In this document: one piece after another, positions 25,051 to 36,545 of the stretch | Layout of the letters: every line of letters begins with the position of its first letter | How positions within the stretch are numbered: position 1 is the stretch's first letter | Source: Epiperipatus broadwayi | Taxonomy: Eukaryota; Onychophora; Udeonychophora; Euonychophora; Peripatidae | Length of the DNA stretch: 64,000 nucleotides | Assembly (NCBI GenBank): GCA_028023455.1 | Contig: JAQFVV010012969.1 | Coordinates: 170,450 to 234,449, forward strand | Reading direction: 5' to 3' | The notes under the pieces: model-generated | Seen by the model: the letters and a program-made list of their open reading frames with translations, nothing else | What the model was told of the DNA's origin: nothing | Databases searched by the model: none | Position numbers and translations under genes: made by a program

Positions 25051-27049
25051 ATCATTAGATCGAGAAGAATCTTCAACAATCATAGTGATAATTTATTTAG
25101 GTACTATGGACAAATTATAAATGTGGACTCTACTAATTATACTTTGTGTGATCCAGAGAATATTTAGTTCTTAATGTTCTAAGAGAATTAAAGACAGTGG
25201 CACTTAAGTATGGTTTAAATATTTATTATATTCATTTTTAATACTAACTGGTTTTCCAACTCCCTTTTTTAGAACACTCCAACTGATTCAATCCAAAATT
25301 TAAGACAAAGAGAAACTAAATTTTAATTCCATTCATTTACCTTTTTAATATGGTTCATTATTAAACATTTTATATCTGTTTCCCAAAGGAAAATGTGCCA
25401 CATAAAACTATGAATGACAGTGATCCAGGTTTATTCCGGTGGCCTGTAAAAATAGGTATCAACTTTAGGTCAACTTACTAATAAGAATGGGCAGTATCAT
25501 GCATGACTCAAACCCTCTACATTTCACATTGAATAATTATATTGAATCCCTTAATACAAAGTGCAAGTGTCTGTTGTTTGCTGACAGTCATCAAGCATCC
25601 CTTTTATGTACACCAGGTTCTGCAATAAGATTCCTGTGTTTGCTTATGGTCAGAACTCTTCACTGATTTTTACCTCCACCCCTGCTTGACTTTTCAAATT
25701 GATCACTTAACATTTATGGGACTCAAAGCTGTACAAACATTGAATATAATAAAATGAATTAAAAATATACATAATTTTAATAAATAAAAGTTAGTAAAAT
25801 AACACTATACTCCCCTTTTCAATTCAACCAAAATAATATATTAAAAAAAATTCTCTTAAAAACACCACACTCTATTGTTTAATTAAATAAAAGTAAATAT
25901 TTATTCTGACGATCAGCCGTTTCACTTCCAGTAAATGGGTAATGTCCTTATATGTCCTGAAACTGCTGGTGTTAATATTGTTTTGTCCACTGGCTTTTTG
26001 ACAGATCCTTGACTAGCTTTCTGAACACATCCTTTCCATAGTTGGTAATCACTCAGGTGGCTCCAGGCATGGCTGTGTGATGATTTCCCTGAGGGGAATT
26101 TTTTCGATGTCCTCTAGCCTGAAACATTTTCTTGGCACTTAATAACACTTTTTTTAAACAAAAGTTCTGGAGATTTTATATAAATCATTTAACAAAAACA
26201 AATTCCACAATGTTTTTTTACAAAGCGGATTCACACTTTACAGTTTATTTTTAGATGCATTTTGACACTTCTAATTTCTGTCTTTTTATTCTCATTGCAT
26301 TTTTAATTAATGGAAAAGTTCTTGCTCAATTAGCACAATAGATTGACTCTAGCAATATTTTAATTACAAGTACTTTTTGTATCTCTAGTTTCAACAATAA
26401 TTAATTGCAAAAATCTATCATTCCCCCAACCCATGTTTTCCCGAGAATTACAAAAAAAAAACTTTTAACCAAAACAAATCTCAAGATCTAATTTTATCTT
26501 GAGTTATAATTGCTTGAAATCAATTAGTAAAATGAAGAAATCCTGATTTCTTCTAGATAAAAAAAAAAACTTTCAAAGATTATTTTAAAATATTTTGACA
26601 ACTACACACTTTTATTAAAATATATATATGTACACACATATATATATGAGATGGCAGAAAATACCATCTCAATATAAGTATGTAAGCTGAATAAAAATAT
26701 GTTATAAACTAATGATTTACTCATAATTAAGTTTCAGTAAGAATGACGTTTAGTAAATTCTAAGTAATTTCACCGACGTCATTCAGTCAAAGAACATCGT
26801 AAATAAATAGTAATTTAAAGTGAGAATTCTACTCACGCTCTCCTCAACAGTTCTTCAGATTTGCTCATATAAAAGAATTTGAGTCGTAGGAATAAGAGGA
26901 TCCTTTTTATTCCTGCATAAATACTATATCTTGGATTGAAGAGGAAAGTATTCATTTATTTAACACTCTCAAAAGGCGCGTGCTCAATTAGCTTGAAAGG
27001 CTGATATTTGAATGTAATAATAATAATAAATGCAAATATTAGTATAACC
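25051..27049. other. No recognisable gene
   Basis: Mixed AT-rich DNA with modest G+C rises at 25380-25700 and 25910-26110. No open frame above about 60 codons and no domain. A small hairpin occurs at about 26648-26670 (gagatgg/ccatctc). Confidence 0.6.
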
Positions 27050-27645
27050 AGATGTACCTGGCCTTTCAAAAATCCATTTGTTTTGATATGTTTAATTTGT
27101 CATTGTTACTTCCTTCCCATTAAATTCTTAATAATGAAAATTATGTATTATTAAATCTAATATTTGTATTTTTTTAATTGATTGCTTTAAACAAATTTTT
27201 TTCAAAGATTTAATGTAAATATGTTTTTTTACTAAACATTGCTGAATAGGTCATTTATCTGAACTATATTAGGGAATTGACAGACCATGAAAGCATTTTA
27301 ATAAAGGTAAATTAAAATTTTTAAATACCTATTATATTTAACAGCATTATAACATAACTATATATTTACTGGAGCACCCTCTGGATAAAAAGTATACATT
27401 TTTTTCCAATTTTTTGACAACATAAGTAATAATTTTTTAACCTTTATTAATAGTTACTGTTTATTAATACAAAAATGCTGGCCTTTCAACTTGTTTTTGT
27501 AATATTTTTTTATTAAATATTGTTTGCTTCAACAATTTTTTTAAAGATTTAATGGAAATATATGTTTTTACTCAATATCACTGAGTATGTCATTCATCTT
27601 AAGGGATTGATAGACCATGAAAGCATGGAGCACCTTAATGCCAAA
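27050..27645. repeat. Two diverged copies of a roughly 170-270 bp segment
   Basis: The first copy (about 27055-27300) and second (about 27475-27625) share ctggcctttcaa, a T-rich middle, aaagatttaatg(t/g)aaatat, and then ga(c/t)agaccatgaaagcat. They look like a local duplication that has accumulated indels. Confidence 0.65.
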
Positions 27646-27654
27646 TTACAAATG

Positions 27655-27880
27655 AGTGTTTTTGTTTGTTTCTGCAGATGGCTGGCAACCATTACCCCAA
27701 AATATACAAACAATAGCCAAGCTAGCTCTCTTGGTGCCAGTTATCCCAGGTACCTGTTGGGAGCCATCAAATATGCTGGCTGAAGTCAGTCGACCATCAA
27801 ATAGTGATTGTCCCACTACTTTTATGAATTTGACCTCATTTTGTGGTTTAATGGTGAAACAAATAATTTTTTGCTGAAAA
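27655..27880 (+). pseudogene. Possible hAT transposase C-terminal remnant
   Basis: The frame 27656-27877 includes IAKLALLVPVIPGTCWEPSN followed by a segment ending CPTTFMNLTSF. The spacing and hydrophobic PV motif resemble the hAT dimerisation region (typically ...LPVSS..CERGFS..N.IK...RN.L....LN.L). The diagnostic C-E-R-x-F-S is degraded to TCWEPSN. An acceptor-like tttctgcag precedes it at about 27670. It is short and isolated, with diverged duplications on both sides. It could be chance. Confidence 0.3.
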
Positions 27881-28362
27881 ATATGCCTCATTGTGAATTT
27901 GACACATGACGTTGGACAAACATTCACACATTTACCAATCAAACAATTGAGAAGAGGGATTTTACATACAAGATAACAATTATAAAAATTCAGAAGGATT
28001 TTCAGTTACTTTCTTAACCATTCTTAACTGCCAAAATGTTTACATTTATCAGATATTTAAAATTTTCATCATTTGCAAACAGTTAAAAATAGGATGGCAA
28101 GTATTTGAATTTTTATAATTGTCATTTTTAATTCTTAATATTTAGTAGTTTTATTTACGTTTATTTATTATTGTTGTTATTAATGATGATGAAACAAATA
28201 TTTTTTTGTTGAAAAATATGCCTTATTGTGAATTTGACACATGACATTGGACAAACATTCATACATTCACCAATCAAACAACAGAGAAAATAGGAATTTT
28301 ATGTACGATAACAATTTATAAAAATTCACATGAATTTTCAGTTACTTTTTTAGCCATTCTTA
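27850..28362. repeat. Two-copy direct duplication, about 341-bp spacing
   Basis: The block gaaacaaataatttttt...gaatttgacacatgac...ttggacaaacattca...ttttcagttac at about 27855-28020 recurs at about 28190-28362 with roughly 85-90% identity by eye. Confidence 0.8.
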
Positions 28363-29400
28363 TTTATTTGTTTATTGTGAAATAATCTATACAGTCATGT
28401 AAATTTTTCATGAATCTGTTTCTAATATTTACAATTCCTAAAGCAAGAAATTTATTTTGACTTTTTTCTAATAAAAATATATTCTTTGACACACACACTG
28501 TACTGTACTTCAAATGGCATTTAAACCTAAATACTTTACTAGGAGCATGTTCTCCAATCACAGTATGATATATATATGTGATAATATGTTGGACTATTTT
28601 TCCATCATTTATTATAAAATGGTGATAATTTACAAATTTTATACTTTAGTTAAACCTTTTCCAAATACAAACAACTGTTACTATTAACACGAGTTAGTAG
28701 ATAACACAGGTTAGTAGACAACTCCATTTAAATAAAGTTTAAACACAACTGAGTGCACATTCAGTGGAGTTTTCCAGAATCATAGTTCTCATAGATTTAT
28801 TAAGTCTACCACTCTATTTAAACAGACAGATGATTATGTACAGATGATTTTATTCAAATTAGAAATTTACACATTCCATTTGTTCAACAACTGGATTGCT
28901 GCTTTCTTTCTCATTAATTACATTTTCTTATGGTAGGATATATACCATAACTCCTTAACCTTTCTTTTCCCATTATCCGGCTCCATGCATACAAGATTAA
29001 CCATCTCAGGTTTAAAATATCCTTTAAAAAAATTACACATTTGTACATTTGTATAATTTTGATTTGTTGTCAAAGCATGGCTTTATTTTTTGAATGTATC
29101 ATCAGTTTGTTGTCAAAATTATTAACTTTTTGTTGAGAAAATGATCAAAACTCGTCTAGAAGGAACTGCTAATAGTGAAGATTTTTAAAATACTAATAGA
29201 ACTTTTGTTATCTCAAGTAGTGAGATAAGACCAGCTATTGCAGGAAAGATACTGACTTACCTGCACCTGAGTAATGGCGTGGCTAATTAAATTGATAACA
29301 GAACCATCACAATCAATGAAATCATTCATTGGCTAGACTTTAATCCAGAGGACTGCCTCAGAACTGCTTCAAGCAGTAAATTAAGTTTAAATGAATATAG
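28363..29400. other. No recognisable gene
   Basis: AT-rich, with only short frames (65 codons on the minus strand at 28364-28561, no motif). Near 28690-28720 a short direct duplication of (ac)gagttagtagata is visible. Confidence 0.6.
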
Positions 29401-29416
29401 AGGTTAAATTAGAAGG

Positions 29417-29895
29417 AATTTGAACTCAAGACTTTCAAGCTTCTTACAGCTATCCAACTCCATCTTATACAAATAATCTTCAATATACATACTTCATGCT
29501 GAACTAGCGCTTATCAGTTGGCTCAGATCATCATCTCCCGCACACACATGCAAATATATAATTAGAGCTCAGTTTATATTAAGACAGTAAATCTTCAAAC
29601 TTTAATAGATAGGCTTCAATCTTCTCCTCCCTCCAACTCTTCAGCCATCCACAACATTTAAAATCTGATGATGGAATGCTCAAAGCCCTTGTTGATACCA
29701 ATATTACTGTCATACCCACATTGACCATATGTGAGTCACTCTGGTCCCTCACATATAGGATCTTAATATATCCATTTAAATATGAGCAGAGTATGGCTGA
29801 ATGTGTAATATTTAAATACAAGTATATTGTTTATACTGAACTTGATGCAATTATAAAGAATTTGAACCCAGGCTTTCAAGCTCCCTACAGCTATG
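29417..29895 (-). mobile_element. Ribozyme-repeat family 2, about 1.2 units
   Basis: gaatttgaac(t/c)ca..actttcaagct..cttacagctat occurs at 29417 and 29859, implying a unit of about 442 bp with the second copy cut short. Between them are the hammerhead relic (29474-29530) and sequence shared with 42.3-42.6 kb (ggcttcaatcttctcc, ccaactcttcagccatcca, atctgatgatg). The 76- and 80-codon frames overlapping it are shadows of the repeat. Confidence 0.65.
29474..29530 (-). ncRNA. Hammerhead ribozyme relic (family 2)
   Basis: Minus-strand reading: TGATCT GAG CCAA, core CTGATAA, weakened stem II (GCGCTA/CAGCAT), GAAG for GAAA, TATGTATA (helix III and NUH = AUA), then TTGA AGATTA. G12 is kept. G8 and A15.1 are altered and stem II is mispaired, so activity is unlikely. 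Confidence 0.65.
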
Positions 29896-29929
29896 CTTTG
29901 AATTAAATATTATTTTAAAATAAAATATA

Positions 29930-30800
29930 TATTTTTTAAAAAAATGCTTTTATTCACATAAATGAGCTAAAAAGAAAAAAAAAACAAATTTTCTTCATCT
30001 TTCACAAATAAAAGCATGGGGTGGTCATTTTTAAAAAACAAAAAATGCAATAAGTCACAAGTCAGATTTCCAATATCTCATGTAAATAAACTTGCTATTA
30101 ACATCCACTTTCTTGTTACAAGGCCAATCAACTGTTTAAATTTAAAAAAAAAGGGGAGTGTCGCTAAATAATGCTACCATTAGTATTCCATATAAAATTA
30201 TAAATTTAAATTTTTTGCTAATTTTTTTGTTAAAATTGTTTGCAAACTCTAAAAAAAAATTACTATCACTGGGAACACATATGTGCATAATGCTTCAATT
30301 AGATCAGAAATTGAAAAGTGGATGAAAATTAAGCCACAAGATTTGACCCAACATACTGTAACAGGCACCCATGCTGTTACATTATTATTTTTTTATAAAT
30401 AAAATTAGAAATTAAAATAAAAGTTCACAAATAAAAATTTGTTTTAAAAATTAAAAATTGAAAATTAAGTCATCTAAACTCGTGTATATATATAAAATCA
30501 CACAGATGGAAAAATTATTAAAAGAAAACTTTATTAAAAAAAGAAAAAGTTTTAAAACTAAATTTTAAGAAAAAAATTTAAAAGATATAAAGATAAAAAT
30601 ATATATATATCTTTAAGAATGTACAATAATTTAATTAATGCTATTGTGTAAAATGGAAATGATTATTTTAATTACTCAAAGTGAACTAGTCTTTGGGCAT
30701 CTCAAAATTTATAATTAAAGGTCAGATAGGAGAGAAAAACAATAGGAACAGAATAGCAAATAAAAAAAATCCCTCAGGAAACCGACCTCAGCGAAACAGT
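29930..30800. other. No recognisable gene
   Basis: Very AT-rich, with poly-A and poly-T runs. Nothing further seen. Confidence 0.6.
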
Positions 30801-30811
30801 AATCATCATCA

Positions 30812-30853
30812 TGACATCATGTCCATTCAATCGGCAATTTTAATATAAAAAGG
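30812..30853 (+). promoter_or_regulatory. Candidate TATA-type core promoter
   Basis: TATAAAAAGG at 30844-30853 lies 25 bp downstream of a CRE-like TGACATCA (30812-30819). The 300 bp that follow have clearly higher G+C than the surroundings. Many TATA-like strings are expected by chance in DNA this AT-rich; the clustering with the candidate exons downstream is the only reason to note it. Confidence 0.2.
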
Positions 30854-31064
30854 AAAAGATTGAAAATAAATTAATAGGGCGTGTTAGTGTCGGGAGAGTT
30901 GGAGAACGGATTGAAAAGATGCACTTTCAATCTCTTTAGTTTTCTCAAAAGAAAGAAAAAATGGAAGTATCATTTTCCTACATTGCGGACACCGGGGGCC
31001 TACAATAAGATTCTGCAAAGCTATATCAAGTAGAGCAAAGGACCTCTGGATAAATACAAACAGA

Positions 31065-31165
31065 ATGGCAACAGCATGTCTGTCTCCACAAGAGACGTCG
31101 TGGAAATTAATGCTGGATCCAAATTACAAGCAACTAGAAAGTATGGACTTTTCTCTTTTAAAACA
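31065..31165 (+). other. Candidate first coding exon
   Basis: An ATG at 31065 opens a frame reading MATACLSPQETSWKLMLDPN and continuing through QLESMDFSLLK. It reaches a good splice donor (GTAAGA at 31166) just before a stop, with the exon ending in phase 2 (CA|G). I recognise no family. A 15-codon upstream frame starts at 30961 (MEVSFSYIADTGGLQ). It is unsupported except by base composition, donor quality and phase with the next candidate. Confidence 0.2.
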
Positions 31166-32265
31166 GTAAGAACTTTATCTAACTAATGAACTTTAACTAT
31201 AAAACTTTCCCAGTATTTAAATAGAAATTCCTATCTGACCAAACTAAAACATTTATTAATAATTATTTTTATTGAATGTGTTATTTTTTAAAATCATTTC
31301 CATTAATTTATTTTTTTCATTCTTGTAAGTGTTTATCATGTTTTTTATTTTTTATTTTTTCACATTAGGCTAAAACTTTTAATTAAATCATGTTAAATTT
31401 AACTCGGGCGTGAATGGCTGCATAGATTCGTAAAGTTATGTTAGTTTAAGAAGGGTAAATTTAGGTTATTTGTTTCACAGATAAATTGGGTCAATGTATT
31501 GGTGTAATTAGTAAATATAGTATGAAGGTCTGCTATGTGCAGGCTCACATTATACGCTGCACTTAGGTAAAATAAGCCTATTTCTTATTGACCATCGGAG
31601 ACAGGTGGTATTTCCCTGCTCAATGGATCACCCCTTTAGCCTATGGAATGGGATCATAAGTTGGCAAAAAGGACCGCAATCTCTTTCTTTGAAGTTTTTT
31701 TTTTTGTATTGTTTTCACCAGACTGATGTAGCATTCCTGCACTGGACGAGGGACATTTCTTCTAAATAACCACGCTGTTCAGATATATATTTCTGACAGT
31801 GCAATATTGTGCTGTTGTATTCATGCTGCATTGAATACATCGATATATCAGGTATATTGGCATTAGTTTGATTGTGAATGTTTGGCCCAGGTTTAAATAA
31901 GGGATATAGAATATTTTCTTTTTTGAATGCAATCTGTGTAGTCTACCCATACTTGATACTTTGATAAAATATTAATAAATTCATCTGTGCGAACTTCTAA
32001 AATAAAAGTTAAAATGTAAATTAAATTCTAAAATAAAAGTTAGACTAAAATAAATAATTCTAAATTTTATATATGTGCAAAATAAATGTTTCTGTGTATT
32101 GTTAATCTGGCAGTGGCTTATTTTTATTCTTTTTATTATCTTTCTTTCTTTAAAAATAAAGTATACATTATCTCTGCTTCTCCACGAGCTAATGACTGGG
32201 GCTAACGGTCTATAATAAAATAAAATTGGATCTTAATGTATCTGCCTACTATATAAATTTTCCAG
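31166..32265. other. Stretch between candidate exons, no gene seen
   Basis: Contains a moderately G+C-rich block at 31400-31760 (for example tattgaccatcggagacagg) with no open frame above 62 codons. It could be intron or an unidentified repeat. Confidence 0.4.
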
Positions 32266-32304
32266 GTTCAAATGGCCTGGTGGCAACCTTGTACAGCAGA
32301 TACG
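32266..32304 (+). other. Candidate 39-nt microexon
   Basis: Preceded by tataaattttccag and followed by gtaaga (GT at 32305). Joined in phase to the candidate at 31065 it stays open, giving Q-FKWPGGNLVQQI-R. No family recognised. Splice-site matches alone are weak evidence. Confidence 0.18.
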
Positions 32305-33616
32305 GTAAGACCCAATTACTCGCCGACCATTATAATACACACACAAAAAAAAAAAAACAAATTAAATAAAAGCATATATAAAAACATTGCGCTATACACC
32401 TGGGTCTCGTTTTATGCAGATTATTTTAATGCGATTTTGAAGTTATGCAATTCATGTTTCTTCTTAATATCTTTCACATTTCACTATTATTAGATATAAA
32501 GAAATTTAAATTATTAATAACTTTTATTAATAACTTATTTTGACTTGAAATACTTTTTTTTTTTCAAAAATATAACGTTATATTAACAGCTAATGTGAAT
32601 ATGGCCTGAAGCTGTATTTAGAATCTTAGTTTCTATGTAAATAACCTACTTATACTAATGAGTAAATAATAATAATAGATTTATATGTATGAGTATAAAA
32701 ATATCACAATAAATATTCAAAAATTTTAAGTTTTTAAAACGTATTTTGTTAGATATTAACAGAAATATTTTTTTAGATTTTTAAAATAAATAATGAAAAT
32801 TTTATTGATTTTATAATCTGAAAATAATCTTTCTAATGATAATGTATAATCTTTTTGTTTTGATTGTGATCTCATTTTTTTTAAATATAAAAACAGAAAA
32901 CCATTAACACAGCACAAGACTGAAAGTGGCACTAGTTGTACATCATGTCACGAATCTGATTTCTTACTAGTTAACAAATGAACGCATATTGTCAAATAGC
33001 GGTAATGATTAAAATATGTATAAAAAAATATAAAATTAAATACTGTAGTTAATAAAAAAAAGCAAAAAAAGTTTGTCTTGTATTAATTTTTTTCAAGTAT
33101 TTGAAATTTTTTATTAGTCATACTTTATTTTCTTATTTTTTAATGCAAATTTTAAAGTAATTTTTCCTTGTTGCTTTGTTTTTATGCAATTTCTTTTGTG
33201 CACATTTTCTGAGGAACCTATCTATCGCATAAAATGAGACCCAGGTGTATAAGTAAAATATTTACAGACGTTTAAGTTTCTATCTAATAATGACATATCG
33301 TAAATTGTTAAAATTTCACAAGCATCATTAATAAAAATCATATGATTAATAATTTAAAGTGATTAATCAAAATCTTCACACTCTCAGTTCCAAATGCTTC
33401 AGATTGGTCCATACATATAGCTTGGGTGAAAAAGGTAGAGTGGATCCATTCTATCTTTTAAAAAGATTTTATCTTGTGTTTGGAAATTGAGAGTATTCAG
33501 TTTAAATAGTGTTCCATCTTTAAAGTGCATGTGCCATAATAAAAGCATATAATAAGTGGGGATTTTTTTTAAAAGCCAAAAATTTTCTCCTTTTTATTAA
33601 TTTAAAAATACCAAAA
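32305..33616. other. No recognisable gene
   Basis: AT-rich. The 73-codon frame 32272-32493 runs through poly-A-derived lysines and has no motif. Confidence 0.6.
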
Positions 33617-33632
33617 ATTAATTAATTAATTA

Positions 33633-33717
<85 letters not shown>
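33617..33717. repeat. (ATTA)n then (ATT)n microsatellite
   Basis: About five ATTA units (33617-33636) run into an uninterrupted ATT array to about 33717, roughly 27 units and the longest perfect microsatellite in the window. It abuts an RTE fragment on its right. Confidence 0.95.
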
Positions 33718-33718
<1 letters not shown>

Positions 33719-33744
33719 AATATTAGTCATGGGTAAGAAAAACT

Positions 33745-33990
33745 AATAGCAATGAAAAATTTTATTGGCTAAAATAAAGTTGGATTGAACATATAGTTAG
33801 AAAAAATAACAGATGGACTACAAAAATCTTAAATGCAATTCCAAAAGGTTATAGAAAGATCTAAAAACAGACTATACATAAAATGAAAGGAGTGGTGAGT
33901 AAAGTACTGATCAGATAAAGTAAATTAAACTTGATCTTTAAACTGAAAGAAATTGATGTTGAAAAATCTGATGAAGACTGCTGCTATCCA
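33745..33990 (+). mobile_element. RTE-type LINE 3' fragment
   Basis: agttggattgaacatatagt and acagatggactacaaaaatc align with the family segment encoding KWSWAGHIARRDDNRWTIEI (here degenerate). The rest of the tail is too diverged to delimit. It lies directly after the ATT microsatellite. Confidence 0.6.
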
Positions 33991-34204
33991 GCCAAAATTT
34001 TATAAAATTAAAGGCACAGCAGAAATCAATTATACTTTGACTAACAGAAAATACTTATTTCAATATTGTAATGTTCTTACAGGAAGTGATCATCAATTAA
34101 TGAGCTGTTAATGCAAAAGTAAAGAGACAAAAATTATTTTAAAGAAACAGTATTCACAATTGATATTCTTAATCTTCAAAAACATTCCAATAATATTATA
34201 TAAT

Positions 34205-34355
34205 GAGTATTAATAGCTCTTAACAAGCTTTTTCGAATATCCCTATCCCCAGCTCCTCACTGATGACAGTCAACAGCTAGAAACCAGTCTGGGGATAGGG
34301 ATATTCTGGGGATAGGAATACTCAGAAAAGCTTGTCAAGAGCTATTAATGCTTGT
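34205..34355. repeat. About 150-bp palindrome with hammerhead-like core (family 3)
   Basis: The left arm from tattaatagctc, containing ctatcccc, pairs with the right arm containing ggggatag and ending gagctattaat. The centre (ctcctcactgatgac ... gctagaaaccagtctgggg) is shared with the larger palindrome at 38.65-38.96 kb. Confidence 0.75.
34254..34295 (+). ncRNA. Possible hammerhead-like motif (family 3)
   Basis: CTGATGA (34260-34266), GAAA (34280-34283) and GTC (34287-34289) occur in hammerhead order. TCCTCA (34254-34259) pairs with TGGGGA (34290-34295), with one G-U, directly against the core as helix I. Helix III would be C-G plus A-U around a 2-nt loop. Against it, the segment expected to form stem II, CAGTCAACAGCTA, pairs poorly. 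The equivalent at 38807-38837 has CTGATAA, GAAA and GTC. Confidence 0.35.
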
Positions 34356-34449
34356 TATATAACATTTGTAGTAGAAGATTATTAAATTAAGTCATGTGAT
34401 GTATGACTTGATTTCCTTGCAAATATTCCAATAAATTTGAATTAGAACT

Positions 34450-36545
34450 TGCAACTCATTTTTAAAGATTAACCCAATTTTGAAAATGATTCAGATTTGA
34501 ACAAAATTGATAGGAAGGTAACTGATTCACTTTTGAAAACTGCAATGAAGATAACAGGTACAAAAAGCAGCAAATGACCAGTAAAATTTCTTCCGAGACA
34601 ATTTTTGAAGAAAAACATGATTATGAATATTTATAAAAATGATGTATTAAGAAGACTGAATATCTAGAATTTTGTAAAAGGTGTGAAAAAGAGTTAATAA
34701 CAATATAAAAAAGTTTAATTGTGAATTATTAAGGAAAGCTATAGAAGAGAATAAAAGTCTTAAGATTGTAAAGCCATATTTTGGTATCAGTAGGAAACTT
34801 ATTTCTGCAATAAGAAAAAAAGATGGAACTAAAAGAGATCTGACATCATGAAACATCAAGAATTATATAGAAGTAAGGAACAAAGAAAAATACCTACAAT
34901 TACTATATTTTCTTAATTACTTAGGACTTTAAATGAAGACATGAGAAATGCAATTAAATCTATGAAGACGGAAAAAGATCCGGTAATGATCGAATTCCAA
35001 TTGATAACTTAAGAAGGTAAAAAATAGAAAAAATTTTGGCGAAGTTATATACCAAATATGTAAATAATAAAGAGTACCAGATGAATGGAAGAATACAGTA
35101 TTAATATTAATATTTAACAAGATATTAGAAATTACAGACCTATTAGTCTTTTATCAGTTTTATCATTTATAGCGAACTTTGGATTTTAACCAACCAAAAG
35201 AACTGGATTTAAAAGTAACTTTAATACAGTGGATCAAAGCCAAGTATTAAGAGAAGTTATAATTTATAAGACCAATGAATATGGGTTGTCATTATGCTTT
35301 GGATTTGTAGATTATGAAAAGGCATTTGATTCTGTGAGCATTTTTCAGTGATTAAAGCATTGAATCATCAAAGTATAGATCCAGGATATTGTCATATTCT
35401 GAAGAATATTTATAAAAATGTGACAGCAACAATTAGATTACATAATGATACTAGGAAGATTAACATTGAGAAATATGTAAGACAGAGTGACTCCATATCT
35501 CCAAAACTTTTTACAGCAGTTTTGCAAGAAGTATTTTATGTATTAAAATGGGAAGTTAAAGGAATAAAAGTAAATGGAGATTATTCATCTAGCTTTTGTA
35601 GATGATCTAATTATTTTTGTAAATAATGTTTTAGAGCTTCACGAAGTGTTGCAAAAGTTACCAGATGAAAATAAAAAATTAGAACTAAAGGTAAATGTTA
35701 AAAAGACAAATAATTTTCAATGGATTTTCACAAAAAAAAAAAAATAATAATAATAAAGATTGATCATGATGAATTAGAGAAGTTAACCACCACAAATTCC
35801 TTGGTCAGATTATTACTACAGATGGAAACATAATGGATGAAATTAATCATAGAATTAAATTTCATTGGAGTGCAGAAATAACTTAGTATTAAAATGAAAT
35901 ATGCCTATGTGTTTCAAAAAGGTTTTTAATAAATGTGTTTTACCAGTTCTTACTAATAAATCTGAGACTTAGACACTTAATAGAAGAGCAATACAGAGAC
36001 TTCAGACTAATCATTGAAAAATGGAGAGAACATATTAGGAGTAATAAGAAGAAATCTAAATACATGGATGACACATTAGACAAGTGTTACTGATATTATT
36101 AAACCAATTAAGAGACAAGTGGAGTTGGGTTCAACATATTGCTAGAAATGTGATAATAGATGGACAGAAAAGCCTTGGACAAATTAAAAAATAAACTGTA
36201 GTGCTATTGAGGAAATCTCATGAAAAATCCCCAGAGCATTATGAATCTCAATCTTATTACTATCTGTTATTTTAATATGAACTCATAGGTGGCTTTTAAT
36301 ATAATCAATAATGATATATTTAACTTCCTTTATCATATTTTTTATTATAACAAAAAAAAATATTATAAAAGCCTCTTAATTATCTTGCATATGCTTTCAT
36401 CAAGACCGAGAAAGAGACCAGGATGTGAGATGTATGAATGAAACAAGAAAGTGTGCTGGGGTGTATGGAGAAGCGAGATTAGAGATTGAAGACGGAGATT
36501 GAACTTGGAGAGACTTACATCTTGCAATGAATTAATAATAGTTGA
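34450..36545 (+). mobile_element. Decayed RTE-type LINE
   Basis: Contains pre-RT linker (34500-34900, with KPYFGISRKLISAIRKKDGT at about 34770), RT domain (34970-35700), C-terminal segment (35760-36190) and 3' tail (36395-36545, ending in gttgaaaatgattatg). A roughly 200-bp unrelated segment (about 36190-36390) separates the C-terminal and tail parts. Same family as the copies at 11.7, 14.8, 17.6, 33.8 and 58.2 kb. No endonuclease domain visible. Confidence 0.85.
35280..35700 (+). pseudogene. RTE reverse transcriptase, broken
   Basis: Motif A is clear at about 35300 (FGFVDYEKAFDSVSIF, catalytic Asp in FVDYEKAF), then a stop at 35349. The frame 35348-35605 continues with ALNHQSIDPGYCHILKNIYK and SDSISPKLFTAVLQEVFY (the RTE equivalent of QGDxISPKLFTAxLE). 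A shifted frame carries IHLAFVDDLIIFV at about 35584, the xxDD active site. Family knowledge: RTE elements encode one ORF with AP-endonuclease and RT. Here two frame changes and several stops make it non-functional. Confidence 0.85.

Noticed and set aside
33617-33717. ATT array as a CRISPR-like or regulatory repeat
   Set aside because: It is a perfect 3-bp microsatellite without spacers.
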